A stretch of DNA of 64,000 bases. Source: Darksidea phi (Eukaryota > Ascomycota > Dothideomycetes > Pleosporales > Lentitheciaceae). Numbering within the stretch: the stretch's first letter is position 1; each line of letters starts with the position of its first letter. Below are positions 1-11,925 of the stretch, piece by piece. The translations under genes were made by a program, and so were the position numbers. The stretch is from positions 1-64,000 of the forward strand of contig JASJFT010000069.1 in the NCBI GenBank assembly GCA_030770425.1, read 5' to 3'. Under the pieces are notes generated by a model, which did no database searches, had not been told where the DNA came from, and saw nothing but the letters and a program-made list of their open reading frames with translations.

Positions 1-125
1 TGCATTTCTAGGTGTCTGATGGGTTTGTCGACAGGACTGCGAGATCGTCCGGATCCTCACTCCCGCGCTCAAACCCCACCCTCCCCCCAGACCCGACCCT
101 CCGATTAATATCTTCAAGCGCCGAC

Positions 126-1324
126 TTAAGCTTTGCGCGAGCGAGTCGCCCGTCCATTGGGGGTGGTATTGACGCCTGTGGTATGCCCGTTAGCAAGCGC
201 ATGCGCACCCTGGGAGAGTCTGCGTCGCGCTTCACCAACAGTCGGCACCTTCTCGTCCTTCATTTCAACCAGCGCACTCGTAGCCCTGCGGCGGCCCTTG
301 GGCACCGGCTTCTTGTAGGTCGCGAAGTAGAACGAGATGAAGAGAAGCAGGTATGACGAGATGATGCAGATGCCGGAAATGGCGGCAAATTCCTCGCCGT
401 CGCATTTGCCAGCATTGGGCAACCATGGCCAGTAGGTGCTGGTAAAGTAGGTCCAGGAGGCAAAGTAGACAAAACCTGTAGTATTTAGTTAGCGAGCGCC
501 TTCAGAATGCAGATTAAGTGTAAGCCTACCGAGATCGAGAACGAATTGGGCAATCTGCATGATGGTGATGTACTTCTTCCACCAGATCCTAATACCGCGC
601 GCGCTCTGGAAGTAGTACCAGTACATGACTACGTGGACAGCGAGGTTCAGGGTAATGACAACCCATGATACAGGCGTGCTACCGATAAGCTGGGTATAGC
701 AGAGGAGAGCAGTCGCGCCATGGTGATACGTGTGGAGGAAGGCTAGAAATGTCAGTAACATGTTTCCAACTCTTTGGTGGTTTACGTACTCAGCGGCTTC
801 TTCTTCAGAAACAGGAAGCAGGTGTCGAGCAATTCAAGGAACTTGGTGAGGTAGTTGAGCTGCGCCTGTCAGCATCATCCCGACAATTCGTCCAGCGAGC
901 TAGGAACACGCACGTAGTACAGGATAACCATCTTGTCAGTCCAGCCGCCATCCGCATGGCAAATGGCGAAGAAAACGCCATGCCTCCCGACCGTGGGGAT
1001 GACCTGCTCGGCGAACAGACCCAGCAGAATCGCGCTGATGACTGTGAGGTAGAAATTGTGCAATTTGAACAGAAACGACAGCTGCAGAGGCTGCCGGTTC
1101 CGCATAATCTCCCGACCTCCGAAAATTATAATATAGTATGAGACAAGGACAATGGTGGTCGTCTTGAGCGTCGAGATGGGTGTCTCGCCGGGTACGAAAC
1201 GGAAGTCTTGCGGTTTGTATCCCATTGCGGACTCGAATGCTTTCTCGAAGATGGGCCATAACGCAAGGCCAAAGGGGCGATCGAGCGTCGGTGCGCCGAC
1301 CTCAATCCAGTCGGGTTTCGACAT
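126..1324 (-). CDS. Fatty-acid elongase, ELO/GNS1-SUR4 family
   Basis: Polytopic ER membrane 3-ketoacyl-CoA synthase that condenses malonyl-CoA with long-chain acyl-CoA; fungal members supply very-long-chain fatty acids for sphingolipids. Four exons: 1324-914, 859-790, 742-530, 475-126. Introns are 54, 47 and 54 bp with GTGCGT, GTACGT and GTAGGC donors, and every phase matches. The product is 347 aa, close to yeast Elo2/Elo3. The ELO catalytic histidine box HxxHH reads HTYHH in exon 3, preceded by FLELLDTCF typical of the family. Hydrophobic helices span most of the protein, and the basic C-terminal tail ([10 protein letters not shown]) looks cytosolic. The initiating ATG is the first in frame before MSKPDW. 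Family assignment is firm; which elongase paralogue it is cannot be told. Confidence 0.93.
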
Positions 1325-2181
1325 TCTTGCGTGGTGGAGAGGAATTAAAGAGGTCGTGGCGGGGGGGTCGACGCTCGTAAGCTAGCTGCGCGCAAAACGG
1401 TAGCAAGCTTAGGTATAGAGAAGCGAAAACGAGGAAAGAAAGGTGGCAACAGCGGCCGAAGGAGTGACGAAGAAGGGGTTGATTGAAGAAGGCAAGCCCT
1501 GAGCAGAGAGGAACTGGGGACGGGCCGCGGCTTTTGATGAGAGTCGCGAATTTTTGGGCGCGACTCGGAAAGGGGCGCGGAAATTTGAATGCTCGCAATT
1601 GCCTTAGCGGGCGTAACCGTCAGGCCCAGTCAGCCTCGATAATTACGCACACCCGAGGCGTAGTATGCCCATCCTATTGGCCGGTCAGGAGTAATCTCTC
1701 GCAAACCAGACTGCACCCACATATAAGATGGCGGTGGAACGTCATGCTGGGCTTACGTGCTCCATCGCCAAGCCCATCTTCTTTTCGAGACTGGAAACTC
1801 ACTGGAACGAGGATCGTCACCCGCGGAGCAAAGTTTAAATGAGCGGTATTCGGAGTGAATAATGGAAGGCCACGCCCAGTCGTTCCTTTACATTCCATGT
1901 CTATCAGAGTGCTAAAGAAAACCCAAGCGAATCCATCCGTGTTCGGTCATCCATCAACGTCCACCATCTGTCCCACCAACCCGCTCTGGAAACAACTCAA
2001 CGCCCCAGAAATGACGCTTCCTAAGAGATCCCTCTCGCTTTTGGCAGCCTGCGCTCAAACAAAGCAGCCTGCGCCGTGGGCATGCCAACACAAACGGTGA
2101 AACGCAGCAGCCGTTCCGGATATGATAGAAGGGGATAAAACAGGCAAACATGTATATCGCGAAGTAGAAACGAAGAAGACA
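1325..2181. other. Intergenic region: elongase promoter and PP2A-B56 gene 3' flank
   Basis: No coding exon is supported here. Both flanking genes are on the minus strand, so this stretch holds the elongase promoter and the 3' flank of the B56 gene. An inverted CCAAT box (ATTGG) lies at 1676-1680, about 350 bp upstream of the elongase start. Short open frames on both strands show no recognisable protein. Confidence 0.6.
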
Positions 2182-4846
2182 CTACACGACTCTAGTGGCC
2201 GACCCACTAGAGCTGCTCCGGATGTGTCCGTTGGGGGCCCCGCTGCGAGAGACGACGTTGCCCGTCGAAGAGCTAGGACGGCTGTTGCTACGAGGCCGAC
2301 CGCCAGACGACCGCCGCGTGTGTTGAGATTGAGAAGAGTGATGCTCCTGCGAAGAACGGTTCCGCCGCTGCAGATACGCAAGCACAGACAAGTCAGATCA
2401 ACCCGAAACCCAAAAATGCAATTCTTGACAACGGGAACAACCTAGAAGTCTAGGGATAGAATTAAGAGTACACTGATTCGGCCATAGAAGATGCTCGTGT
2501 TGAGAAAAGTTCTAATGACTTGAGAATCAACGTACCGATGTCTGGCTGCCCTGCCGCTCAAAATCTTTCGGTCGCCTCTCCTTGGGCGCTGTTCCATCGT
2601 CCTGGAGCCGGAGCGCTTCCAATCGCCCCTGGCTGAGTGGGTCCGAGTCGTCTAACCGCATTGGAGAAGTTACTTTTGATGTTGTCGACGCCGCCTGATC
2701 TGGCACTTTGCCGTTCTTGCGTGCTTCTGCTAATTTCTCGAGCGTCTCCCATCGGCTTTCCCGATTCCTTTGGCGCTCGCCTGCGTTGTTCTGTGATTCG
2801 GCGTAGTCGTGCGAGCAGTCATCAAACAATTGTGGGTTCACCTCCATGAAGAGCTTCATGGCATTATACACCATGCCGTGGATTGTTCTACCAAACATCA
2901 GCGTCCGCTAGATCAAGCAGCAGGGAGAGCTTACCGGTTCCAGTGCCCTTTCGAGTTTTCATACAACGGAGCGAACATGATGGGAAGTATGACCTCAACA
3001 TTGTCGCTCACCAGGTTGCAGAAGTACTCGTTGTTCCAGAAATAGAGGGCTCGCTCGGCGACCTGGAAATGGGGGCTGGCGACCGATTTCGCCAGCTGGT
3101 TGAAGAGCGGTTCTTGGACCTTGGCGAATTCGGCAGGATCCATGACCTCGAAAATGTCCTCCACTTCGTTCAAAAACATGACCTCCTTTGTGCTATTCAC
3201 CTTGGGCCAGTACCGGAGAAGGCCGAGGACAACCTGAGTGGGTTAGCCATTGCCCACGAATTATCATCAGTTACCGTACCTCTTCCGTCAGCGCTGCATC
3301 CTTCTCCAGGAACTGTACTATACAGTACGCCAACTGGGGGTGATACATGCTGAGACTTTTGACCTTGTGCAGCGGTATCAACACGCGGGTAAGGAACAGT
3401 TTGTGCTCTTCTTTCAGCGGCAGGGCGAATCCGTTGATGATGGAACCAAGAATCTCCAGTAGCTCTGCTATGCCGTTGAAGCGCTCCGTCTCGTACGTGA
3501 ACTGAAAGAAGACGTTGTTGATGGAGCGGCGAATGTACGAGCGGAGATTTAGGAATTTTCCGTATATCCTGTGAAGCGTCGTTTTCAAGAAGTCACGCTC
3601 TCTAGGATCTTCCGAGTCGAACAGTTCGAGCAGCTATTGCGATCAGATATGTCATATTGATGATCGAAGGGACGGACTCACATTCAGAACAAAGCTATGA
3701 TCGATATAAGATTTAGCAATGTTGGTGTTGAAGTCCTGACTTTCGATGAACCGGAGGAAGAACTCGTATACGACCTGGATGTGAGGCCAGGCTACTTCCA
3801 GAACTGGCTCGTCTTCTTCAGGGTCAAAAGCCTCGCCTTGAGGATTCATGGGTGGCGGGATAGGCCGGAACAAGTTCTTCGCAAACATCTCCACCACGCG
3901 AGGGTACATCCTTTCGGTGATGACTTGGCGGTTGTTCGCAACGTAGTCCAGCAGCTCGTGCAACGCCAAACGCTTGATCTCCTTGGACTTCATGTCGCCA
4001 CTCGCATCGTTGAAGTCGAAAATGATATTACACTGGTCGATCTTCTGCATGAAAAGGTCTTCCCGCTTGTTCGGGGGCACCTCGTGGAATCCCGGTAGTT
4101 TTTCCAAGTCTCTCGCGCGTTGATCTGAGATGTCGAATCGCGATGAATGTTGCCGTTTGGGAGTTCGGATGCCCTCCACGGCGTCCTTGGGCGTGGTTTG
4201 CAGACGATCGTATATCGATGACTTTTGGCCAGCCTTGGGCGGTAGGAGGTCGCCGGGCATGGTCTCAGGTGCGCCAGGCGGAGGAATGTGCTGCAATTCG
4301 AGGTTAGCAAGTTTCATCGCAGTGTTCTTCTGGAACACTTACAGGAGCGCTGGGGCTGATTATAACGCTGGGGGCCAGTGGCTGACCGGCTCTGTGGGGC
4401 GTGCCAGGGCCAGAGGCACCAGCGCTGCCAGCACCACCGAGACCCATAATGCCCTGCTGTCCACCAAACTGCGGACCGCCACCGACCGAGCTGGACCCGC
4501 CCGGCTGGCCTGGTTGCGAGCCCGAATTTCCTGCAGCACCATCACCAGAGGGCAGAGGCTTGTTGCGCGAGTCTACCAATTGGGTCTGCGATGACGACGG
4601 CGTAGCGTGGGCGGAGCCTGAGGGCGAATTCGACGCACCGTGGGAGGGGGAGGAGGTACCGGAGCTGGAGTCTTTCTTCTTAGATGACTTCTCACTTTTA
4701 CCTCTCGAGAGCTGATCATGCTGGACATGTTAGCGTTCTGTGTCTTTGGGATGGTCTGGTTCTGGGGCGGAGGTGAGGGCGCAATGAGCGAAGCGGGAAG
4801 CGGGAAACGGGGGGTGCCTTACAACCCTCTGTCTGAAGCCTTTCAT
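2182..4846 (-). CDS. RTS1: Serine/threonine protein phosphatase 2A, B56 (B') regulatory subunit
   Basis: Regulatory B56 subunit that targets the PP2A core enzyme to substrates in cell-cycle and stress control. Seven exons: 4846-4823, 4720-4343, 4290-3682, 3633-3280, 3233-2935, 2887-2536, 2367-2182, giving about 733 aa with all phases consistent. The start MKGFRQRV is a 24-nt first exon. A second acceptor for exon 2 at 4711 would remove three residues. The N-terminal ~190 residues are Ser/Gly/Pro-rich; the HEAT-like B56 core covers roughly residues 195-600 and contains [68 protein letters not shown]. The last exon follows a 168-bp intron; if that intron is not removed the protein stops right after SVR at 2527. 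The gene is divergent from the TFIIIC gene. Confidence 0.92.
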
Positions 4847-5569
4847 GGTTATGAGCTGCGCACACCCGCGCCAAGCGGTGCGAATGTCGTGCGGGGACGG
4901 TGGTGGAACAAGCGGACCGGAGAGAGGGCTGGGCCTCAGGGAACGGGAGCGAAGACACTACCAACGGCGCCAATGGGGGACGGCAATGACGCGCGTCTGG
5001 ATATCTCGATAGGAGCAGGGCCGTCGACTCAGGCAGACATGGGGGAGAAAATACGGCGGATGTCGATCGTCGCGGGCGTTGGAGCTTAGGAGATGCGGTG
5101 CAGACGCAGACGCAGACGCAGCGGGCGAGAGGGCCAGGGACGGTCGCAGGTCGAGGGGCTAGGGGGACAGGCAGACTGCCCGGGCAACTGCAGCCGGTCC
5201 AGCGCAGGAAGAAGCCGTGACGGAGGAGGCGGGCGGCGGAAGCGTGAGGGTGAGGGGCGCGCAGGGAAGAGAAATGTTTTTTGGGCTTCCTGTGCCGACA
5301 ACACAGACAGGCACAGACGGGGCTTCGGTGATGTGAGAAGAGGAGGCCGGCGGGTGCACCATGGCAGACTACCCAGTCGCGCTAACGAGTGCACGGGCAC
5401 CCAGACCCCGCCAGATCAAAATTCGGGGCTTGTACGCAGTACGCGGTGGAGAGATGGGCACGGGCAGCAGGGCAGGGAGCGGGAACAGCAGCGGCCGCAT
5501 CCGGTGAGCAGGCCGTCTTGCAGTGAATACGCAGCAGCACACATGCCTGCAGCCTGCTGCCACTCCACC
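4847..5569. promoter_or_regulatory. Divergent promoter region between the B56 and TFIIIC subunit genes
   Basis: This 0.7-kb head-to-head interval holds both promoters and 5' leaders. It is GC-rich, with a short GCAGAC hexamer repeat around 5099-5118 and purine-rich G tracts around 5215-5270. Frames through it on both strands lack recognisable protein and start inside the leaders. I see no clear TATA element. Confidence 0.45.
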
Positions 5570-7576
5570 ATGGCCCTCCATGCCCCAGTCGGCCCAGCAG
5601 ACGGCCGCGAGCCCGCGCCGTGGCTGCAGATCCCGACCCGCGCCATCTCCGTCGTCGAGCACCCGTGCATCGTCAAGAACATCGACAAGGCCATCACCTC
5701 GCTGGGCGGGCCCGTCAAGCTCAGCCAGAGCCTGCGGTCGAAGCTCGAACCCAGACACAACACAGAGGGCGAGGAGGAGCTCCCCAGCGTCGTATCGGCC
5801 TCTCTCCGCCCCGACGACCCGCTCGCCAAGCGTCTCCTCTCGACGACGGTGACCACCAACAACTTGCTCCTCAAAGTGACCCTTCCCAAGCGGACCGGCC
5901 GCAGGCGAAAGCGTGGCTCGTCGGCGCCCTTCGTGGCTGATGGCGGCGAACCCCACCATCTGACCAACCAACACACCCATGTCGCTGCGTCGAGCATCTT
6001 CCGGCGTCTGCAGGACAATGCCTCCAAGTACACCGTCTCGGTGGCTGGCCTGATAGACGAGACACATCGGTTCCGAAGTAAGTGCGGATCCCCCTTTGGC
6101 ATCGCAACCCCTAACAGTCAAGCTCTCCCGGATCTACAATATGCTGCCTCCACGAATAAAACCATGGTGGACATCAGAGACAACATCCTGCCCTTCAACT
6201 GTGTGTGCATGTCCCAATCTCGATGCTATGTAAGCTGATGCGTTGCAGACGGCAAGCTGATGAACTACAACCTCAAGACTGCCGCCGGCGCAGACCTGAC
6301 AAGAGACGTTGGGCCTTCCGCCTGCTTCATCCAGATGCCCGTGGCGTACAACTACAGGTTCCAACAGAACACCCACGTCAAATACACGGGCGACGAAGGC
6401 GAGCTCAACATACAGAGAAGCATCGCTTACAACAGCTACTCGATCATCAAACCGAACGCCGAATCCGTGCCCAAAGGCCCCAACCCCAACCTCCCTCCAG
6501 AATCACAGCTTACTCCTTACATGCAATCCCTGATCGCCAGCATCAGGCTAGAGCTCCAAAAACGGCCCATTATCACCCGTCATCTGCTCTACAATACGCT
6601 TGGCTGGGACAAACGTCATAACCTTCGTCAAGCTTCCGTCTATTGCGGTTACTTCTTCGAAACTGGACCTTGGCGAGAAGCACTCATTACCTGGGGCATC
6701 GATCCGCGCGCAGATCCTCGTTTCCGCCACTATCAGACTGTATCCTTCTTGTCGTACCTCAAGACCGGCACGGCAAGGCACTTCACCGGCTTCGATAAGC
6801 ATGCTCAGGAGTTGTCTCGCACGGATCCAGCCTCGTTGAAGAACCAGCACACTTTCGACGGTGTCAATGTCTCCTGGACTGGTAACCTGTTCCAGTTCTG
6901 TGATATTACCGATCCCTTCATACGGCAGATTCTAGACACTAAGGATATCCGCGCCACATGCGCACCGACTTTACAGGGATGGTACCACATCGGTACCTGG
7001 GCAAAGGCGACTGTCATCATTAAAGACAAGATGAACCGCATCATTGGCGGCGAGAAGCCCGACAACTCAATCTACGAACGCATTGTTACTTGGCCAGAGA
7101 TTTGGGACGATAAAGAGATACATGCACGTTACAGATCCGAGATCTTGGATAAAGAGATCCAAAAAGAGAAGTTGAAGGAACACAAAGTCATGCAATCCGT
7201 GCGATGGGCTGCTCGCAATCCGCGCTATGCATTTGAGAAGATGGAAGCTGCGGAAGAGCAGCCGGACACTCAGATGGAAGAAGAGAACCCCGAGGAAGGA
7301 GAGGAGGTCGAGGTGCCGGAAGACATGACGGAAGAACCCGATACCGCGGTAGCTATCTTGAACGAAGGCGATGATGAGGATGAAGAGGACGATGACGAAG
7401 GAGAAGAGGGCGGTATTGACGTGGATGTAGATGCCCAAGGCGAAGACGACGATGAATGGGTCCTCTTCCAAGGATTCCAAGGACGTGAGAGCTCCCACGA
7501 TAGCGATGAGCTGGAGCTTGTTGAACGTGAAGGGACGGAAGGCCCGCTACCATTTGGTGGCCTGTACAAAGCATAG
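5570..7576 (+). CDS. TFC1: Transcription factor IIIC subunit (Tau95/TFC1/Sfc1, GTF3C5-like)
   Basis: Subunit of TFIIIC, which binds the A box of tRNA-type promoters and recruits TFIIIB and RNA polymerase III. Three exons: 5570-6077, 6123-6200, 6249-7576, giving 637 aa. Introns are 45 and 48 bp; the first ends CTAACAGTCAAG, with the branch point unusually close to the acceptor. The ATG at 5570 sits in the context CCACCATGG; an in-frame ATG at 5543 is possible but weaker. N-terminal residues ~15-200 fit the TFIIIC triple-barrel region (VEHPCIVKN, AYNYRFQQN). Residues ~295-400 carry the Tau95 block RPIITRHLLYN and WGIDPRADPRFRHYQ. The C-terminus from about residue 530 is a long Glu/Asp tract, as in yeast Tfc1. 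It is convergent with ADE6. Confidence 0.93.
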
Positions 7577-7815
7577 GCCCACAGCTAGAGGAAGAGCGTA
7601 GCTGAAAGAATCTTCACAGCGAAATATCTCAGCACAACTAGAACAAAGGTTCTCTATGCTGATGATGATCGCAACGCCGACAAACATACATGTATGCAAT
7701 AACAATTTGAACATGTGTATAAGTGTGGGTAAGATCCCAGAGACACCAAACGCCAATCCCCTTTCCGTGCGCGTCCAACAAGAGCCCGTCACAACCTGAT
7801 AGGCCCAGGCTCCTC
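7577..7815. other. Convergent 3' intergenic spacer (TFC1/ADE6)
   Basis: A 239-bp spacer between two convergent genes; both transcripts must terminate here or overlap. It is AT-richer than the flanking coding DNA. No conserved element is obvious. Confidence 0.5.
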
Positions 7816-10800
7816 CTACCCCACCCACCTCCTCGCACTCCTAAACATCCTCCCCCAAGGTCCTACCTCCCCCCACTCCTCCATCATGCCCCTAGGAACA
7901 TAACTCGCCACCTCCCTCAACACTGTCCGCTCAGGATGCGGCATGAGCGCCAGAACCCTTCCATCCTTACTCCTCACACCAGTGATACCCTGCGGACTCC
8001 CGTTAGGATTATACGGATATTTCTCGGTCGGCTTGCCGTAGTTGTCTACGTAGCGAAGGGAGACGAGGTCTTCGTTGTATAGGGTGGAGGGCGAGGAGGT
8101 CGATGTAGGAGAGGATGGGAAGTGCGCACGGCCTTCGCCGTGGGCGGTGACGATAGGAAGTTTGGAGCCGTGCATGCCGTGGAGGAAGACGGAGGGAGTG
8201 TTATTTGGGCCGCGAGGGTCGAGGACCTCTACCATGGCGACACGGGCTTCGTACTGTTCGCTCTGGTTTCTTTCGAAGCTAGGCCAGGGGCCCGCACCAG
8301 GTATAAGTTCTTTTAGCTTGGAGAGGAACTGGCAGCCGTTGCAGACGCCGAGGGTGAAGGTCTCCGGGCGGGCGAAGAAGGCTTGGAATTCTTTGCGTGT
8401 GGATGGGTGGAGGAGGACGGATTTTGCCCAGCCTTGGCCGGCGCCGAGGACGTCGCCGTAAGAGAAGCCGCCACAGGCTGCAAGGCCAACGAAGCCGGCG
8501 AGACTGACGCGCTCGGAGATGATATCGGTCATGTGGACGTCGATGGCGGAGAAGCCGGCCATGTGGAAGGCGAAGGCCATTTCCGCTTGGCCATTCACGC
8601 CCTCCTCTCTAAGGATGGCGACGCGGGGCTTAGATGTGAAGGCAGAAGAGATAGTGGCTTTGAGAGGCAAAATGGTCTCTTTAGGATCGAAAGTAAGCCT
8701 GTAAGAAAGACCTGGGTCCTTATCGTCGAGAATGTTTGCAAATTCAGTGTCAGCACAATCGGGGTTGTCTCGGAGGCGTTGGAGCTGGTAGGAGGTTGCT
8801 GACCACCGCTGTTGAAGCTCTTTCCGGGTGTTCCTGTATATGACTTTTGAACCGAATGTGAACGAGATGTCCTGCTTGGAAGCTTCTGGCACACGTCCAA
8901 TCTTCTTGACCATGCCTGGAGGCGGGCCGCAAGTTGCGAAGCAGCGGTTGAAGTTGACCTCGTCCCTTTTCTTCACCTGAAAGACGGCACCTAGTTCTTC
9001 GTTGAAGAGGGTCTCGACAATTTCATTTGTGTCAGTTGAGCGAGAGAGCCCGTCAAGCATGATCTCGAGCCCGCATCGGCCGGCAAACATCATCTCAACA
9101 AGTGTGGTGAAGAGACCACCGTCTGACCGATCGTGATATGCTAGCACAATACCGGATTCGTGTAACTGTTCGATAGCATCGTAGTAGTCCTTGATGACAT
9201 CGGTGTCCCAGACGTCGGGCGCTTCGTCACCCACTTGGCTGAATGTTTGTGCGAGCGCGGAGCCACCGAGGTTCTTCTTGCCAACTGCTAGGTCGACAAA
9301 CATCAAGATCGTTTCACCGACATCCTCGAGACGCTCCAAAGCAGGTGTCCATGTTCGTTCGGTGCGATCAACAGGCGCAAACGCTGTGATGACCAGTGAC
9401 ATAGGTGCCGTCACTTCCTTGGCCTCGTTTGTTTCCTGATCCTTCCACTTCATCTTCATGCTCATGGAGTCCTTGCCGACAGGAATGGAGATACCGAGCT
9501 TAGGACAGAGGTCCATACCAATCGCCTCAACAGCTTCGTACAAAGCCGCGCCCTCGCCAGGATGGCTGCTAGCCGACATCCAGTTGGCAGACAGGCGAAC
9601 CCGGGACAGTCGGTCAAACATACTGGCGGCAGCCAGGTTCATGAGCGACTCGGCAACAGCCATTCTAGCTGATGCTGCGGGAGAGATGAGCGCGAGTGTA
9701 GGCTTTTCACCCATGGCCATCGCCTCGCCTGTTCTAACACCGGATAATAGAGATGTAGCCGTGACTGAGACATCCGCTACAGGAACCTGCCACTTTCCAA
9801 CCATTTGATCGCGGACCGTCAAGCCGCCAACAGTTCGATCGCCGATCGTGATCAAGAACGATTTGGAGCCGACCGCAGGCAGCGTGAGCACACGATCCAC
9901 AGCTTCATTTAAAAGACCATCTGTAGGTGTATCAGGTAGATACATGGATAGGCTACTGTCAAATGCGGGCAACCTGAGTTTTCGCGAATCCACGATGCGC
10001 GACATCTTCGGTGGCTTGCCGAACAGAATCGGCATAGGAAGGTCAATGGGAGTCGGGGTCTCCTTGGATTCTCCATCCTTGAGTATCAGGCGCTGCTCTT
10101 GCGTAGCAGTACCGACAACTGAGTATCCGCATCGTTCTCGGTTGCAAATCCGCTTGAACAGCTCAAGGTCATCCGGACCAACAGCCAGCACATAACGTTC
10201 TTGTGCCTCATTACACCATATCTGCAGCGGACTCATTCCTCTATCCGCACTGTCGACCGCCCTCAGATCGAAGATAGCGCCAAGCCCAGAATCGTGGACA
10301 AGCTCGGGCAGGGCGTTCGACAATCCACCAGCTCCGACATCATGAATGAACAGGATCGGGTTCTTATCACCCATGGATCGACACGCGTCGATGACTTCTT
10401 GGGCTCTCCGCTGAACCTCGGGGTTGCCTCTTTGTACGCTAGCAAAATCGAGATCTACGTTTCCTTCACCAGACTGAACACTTGAAGCAGCACCGCCACC
10501 AAGGCCAATTAGCATTGCCGGACCACCTATGACAAGCAGGTGTGAGCCGGGTGGTACAATGTCAGGGTTTTTGAGCGCGTGTTGGGGCCTAACGGTTCCA
10601 ACGCCACCAGCGATCATAATGGGCTTGTGGTAGCCACGAATCTCAGTTTCCTTCTCGTTCGTGAAGACGCGTGTCAGAAGTGTTCTAAAGTAGCCCGTAG
10701 TGCATGGGCGGCCGAATTCGTTATTGAAAGCAGCGCTGCCAATGGGTGCTTCGAGCATGATGTCTAAGCTGCTTGCAATATGTAACGGCTTTCCGACATC

Positions 10801-11925
10801 TTTGAGTTCCCATGGCCGATCGAATCCAGGAATGAGCAGGTCAGACACCGTAAAGCCCGATAGACCAGCTTTTGGTCGTGACCCACGTCCCACCGCACCT
10901 TCGTCTCGGATCTCACCACCAGAGCCAGTTGCAGCGCCCGGGAAGGGTGATACAGCGGTCGGGTGATTGTGTGTCTCAACTTTGCAGAGGATATGCACCG
11001 TCTCTTTCGTGCTAGTCCACTCCCCAGTAATGTGACTCGGTGACCAAAAGCTTGCCTCCTCTCCATTCAGAACCGCTGCATTATCGCTGTACGCACTCAC
11101 AACATGCCGAGGATTCTTCTGATGTGTGTTGCGAATCATGCCAAACAATGAATAACCCTTACGCATTCCGTCAATTGTAAAGTCGGCATTAAACTGCTTG
11201 TGCCTACAATGTTCCGAGTTAACCTGGGCAAACATGAACAGTTCAACATCAACTGGGCCTCTCTTCAGCTCCTGCGTATACGCCTCGACAAGGTATTCAA
11301 TCTCCGATGTATCCATGGCCAGTCCTAGCTCCTGGTTCGCATGTTCTAGTGCCGCATGAGGACTGCTATATTCCTCGAACTTCAGTGTAGTGGCCTGAGC
11401 AGGTTCGTGTTCGCCAAAGATGAGGTCTAGGTTCGGGCCGGCGCGGCTTACTGTCTGGGTCATGCGATCGTGCAGTGAGTCGGCGTTCGGAATCTCGTCA
11501 GCTTCGAGAGGCTTTTCGAAGATGGCGGCCAAAACCATGCCACGCTCGATGCGCTTCACAGCTTCGTCCAGGGTACATGTCCGCGCAATCATCGTAGCCA
11601 GCGAGCTCCACGGTGAAATGGTTCCTGGTCGCGGACAGACGTAGAAAAGGACAGTGTCGTCGTCGCGGGGTGCGCCATTGCGGTGTAACGCATCAAGCAA
11701 AGTTTGACTCAACCGATCCTGCAAATCTGCGTACTCTCCATAATGTAATATCTGCTCCAACGTCTTCAATTCACTGCTGTCCAACTCTTTCAGTGGGTTG
11801 ACGTAGTGAACCCAGATTGCGCGTACTTCTTTAGCACCAATAGCTTGAGCAATTCGTTTGAGACGGAAGTCGGAGAAGGCTAAAGAGCCTGGAAGAATTA
11901 GGTACCGACTCTCGCCAGACGCCAT
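7816..11925 (-). CDS. ADE6: Phosphoribosylformylglycinamidine synthase (FGAM synthase)
   Basis: Fourth step of de novo purine synthesis: converts formylglycinamide ribonucleotide, glutamine and ATP to formylglycinamidine ribonucleotide in the cytosol. It is one intronless frame of 1369 aa, the usual size for the large single-chain eukaryotic enzyme. The order is an N-terminal PurS-like region, a linker, two AIRS-like synthetase halves (LCKVETHNHPTAVSPFPGA and VGGLTVRDQMVGKWQVPV regions) and a C-terminal class-I glutaminase. In the glutaminase the nucleophile is Cys1195 in GVCNGCQF, and the His-Glu part is in MPHPERT near the end. The start MASGESRYLILPG fits the family. The gene is head-to-head with TRA1 across 1.27 kb. 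Confidence 0.97.
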   Translation of the reverse strand: MASGESRYLILPGSLAFSDFRLKRIAQAIGAKEVRAIWVHYVNPLKELDSSELKTLEQILHYGEYADLQDRLSQTLLDALHRNGAPRDDDTVLFYVCPRPGTISPWSSLATMIARTCTLDEAVKRIERGMVLAAIFEKPLEADEIPNADSLHDRMTQTVSRAGPNLDLIFGEHEPAQATTLKFEEYSSPHAALEHANQELGLAMDTSEIEYLVEAYTQELKRGPVDVELFMFAQVNSEHCRHKQFNADFTIDGMRKGYSLFGMIRNTHQKNPRHVVSAYSDNAAVLNGEEASFWSPSHITGEWTSTKETVHILCKVETHNHPTAVSPFPGAATGSGGEIRDEGAVGRGSRPKAGLSGFTVSDLLIPGFDRPWELKDVGKPLHIASSLDIMLEAPIGSAAFNNEFGRPCTTGYFRTLLTRVFTNEKETEIRGYHKPIMIAGGVGTVRPQHALKNPDIVPPGSHLLVIGGPAMLIGLGGGAASSVQSGEGNVDLDFASVQRGNPEVQRRAQEVIDACRSMGDKNPILFIHDVGAGGLSNALPELVHDSGLGAIFDLRAVDSADRGMSPLQIWCNEAQERYVLAVGPDDLELFKRICNRERCGYSVVGTATQEQRLILKDGESKETPTPIDLPMPILFGKPPKMSRIVDSRKLRLPAFDSSLSMYLPDTPTDGLLNEAVDRVLTLPAVGSKSFLITIGDRTVGGLTVRDQMVGKWQVPVADVSVTATSLLSGVRTGEAMAMGEKPTLALISPAASARMAVAESLMNLAAASMFDRLSRVRLSANWMSASSHPGEGAALYEAVEAIGMDLCPKLGISIPVGKDSMSMKMKWKDQETNEAKEVTAPMSLVITAFAPVDRTERTWTPALERLEDVGETILMFVDLAVGKKNLGGSALAQTFSQVGDEAPDVWDTDVIKDYYDAIEQLHESGIVLAYHDRSDGGLFTTLVEMMFAGRCGLEIMLDGLSRSTDTNEIVETLFNEELGAVFQVKKRDEVNFNRCFATCGPPPGMVKKIGRVPEASKQDISFTFGSKVIYRNTRKELQQRWSATSYQLQRLRDNPDCADTEFANILDDKDPGLSYRLTFDPKETILPLKATISSAFTSKPRVAILREEGVNGQAEMAFAFHMAGFSAIDVHMTDIISERVSLAGFVGLAACGGFSYGDVLGAGQGWAKSVLLHPSTRKEFQAFFARPETFTLGVCNGCQFLSKLKELIPGAGPWPSFERNQSEQYEARVAMVEVLDPRGPNNTPSVFLHGMHGSKLPIVTAHGEGRAHFPSSPTSTSSPSTLYNEDLVSLRYVDNYGKPTEKYPYNPNGSPQGITGVRSKDGRVLALMPHPERTVLREVASYVPRGMMEEWGEVGPWGRMFRSARRWVG

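Noticed and set aside
5369..6121. 250-codon open frame antisense to the TFIIIC subunit exon 1
   Set aside because: A mirror of codon bias in the real plus-strand gene, which has clear family motifs.
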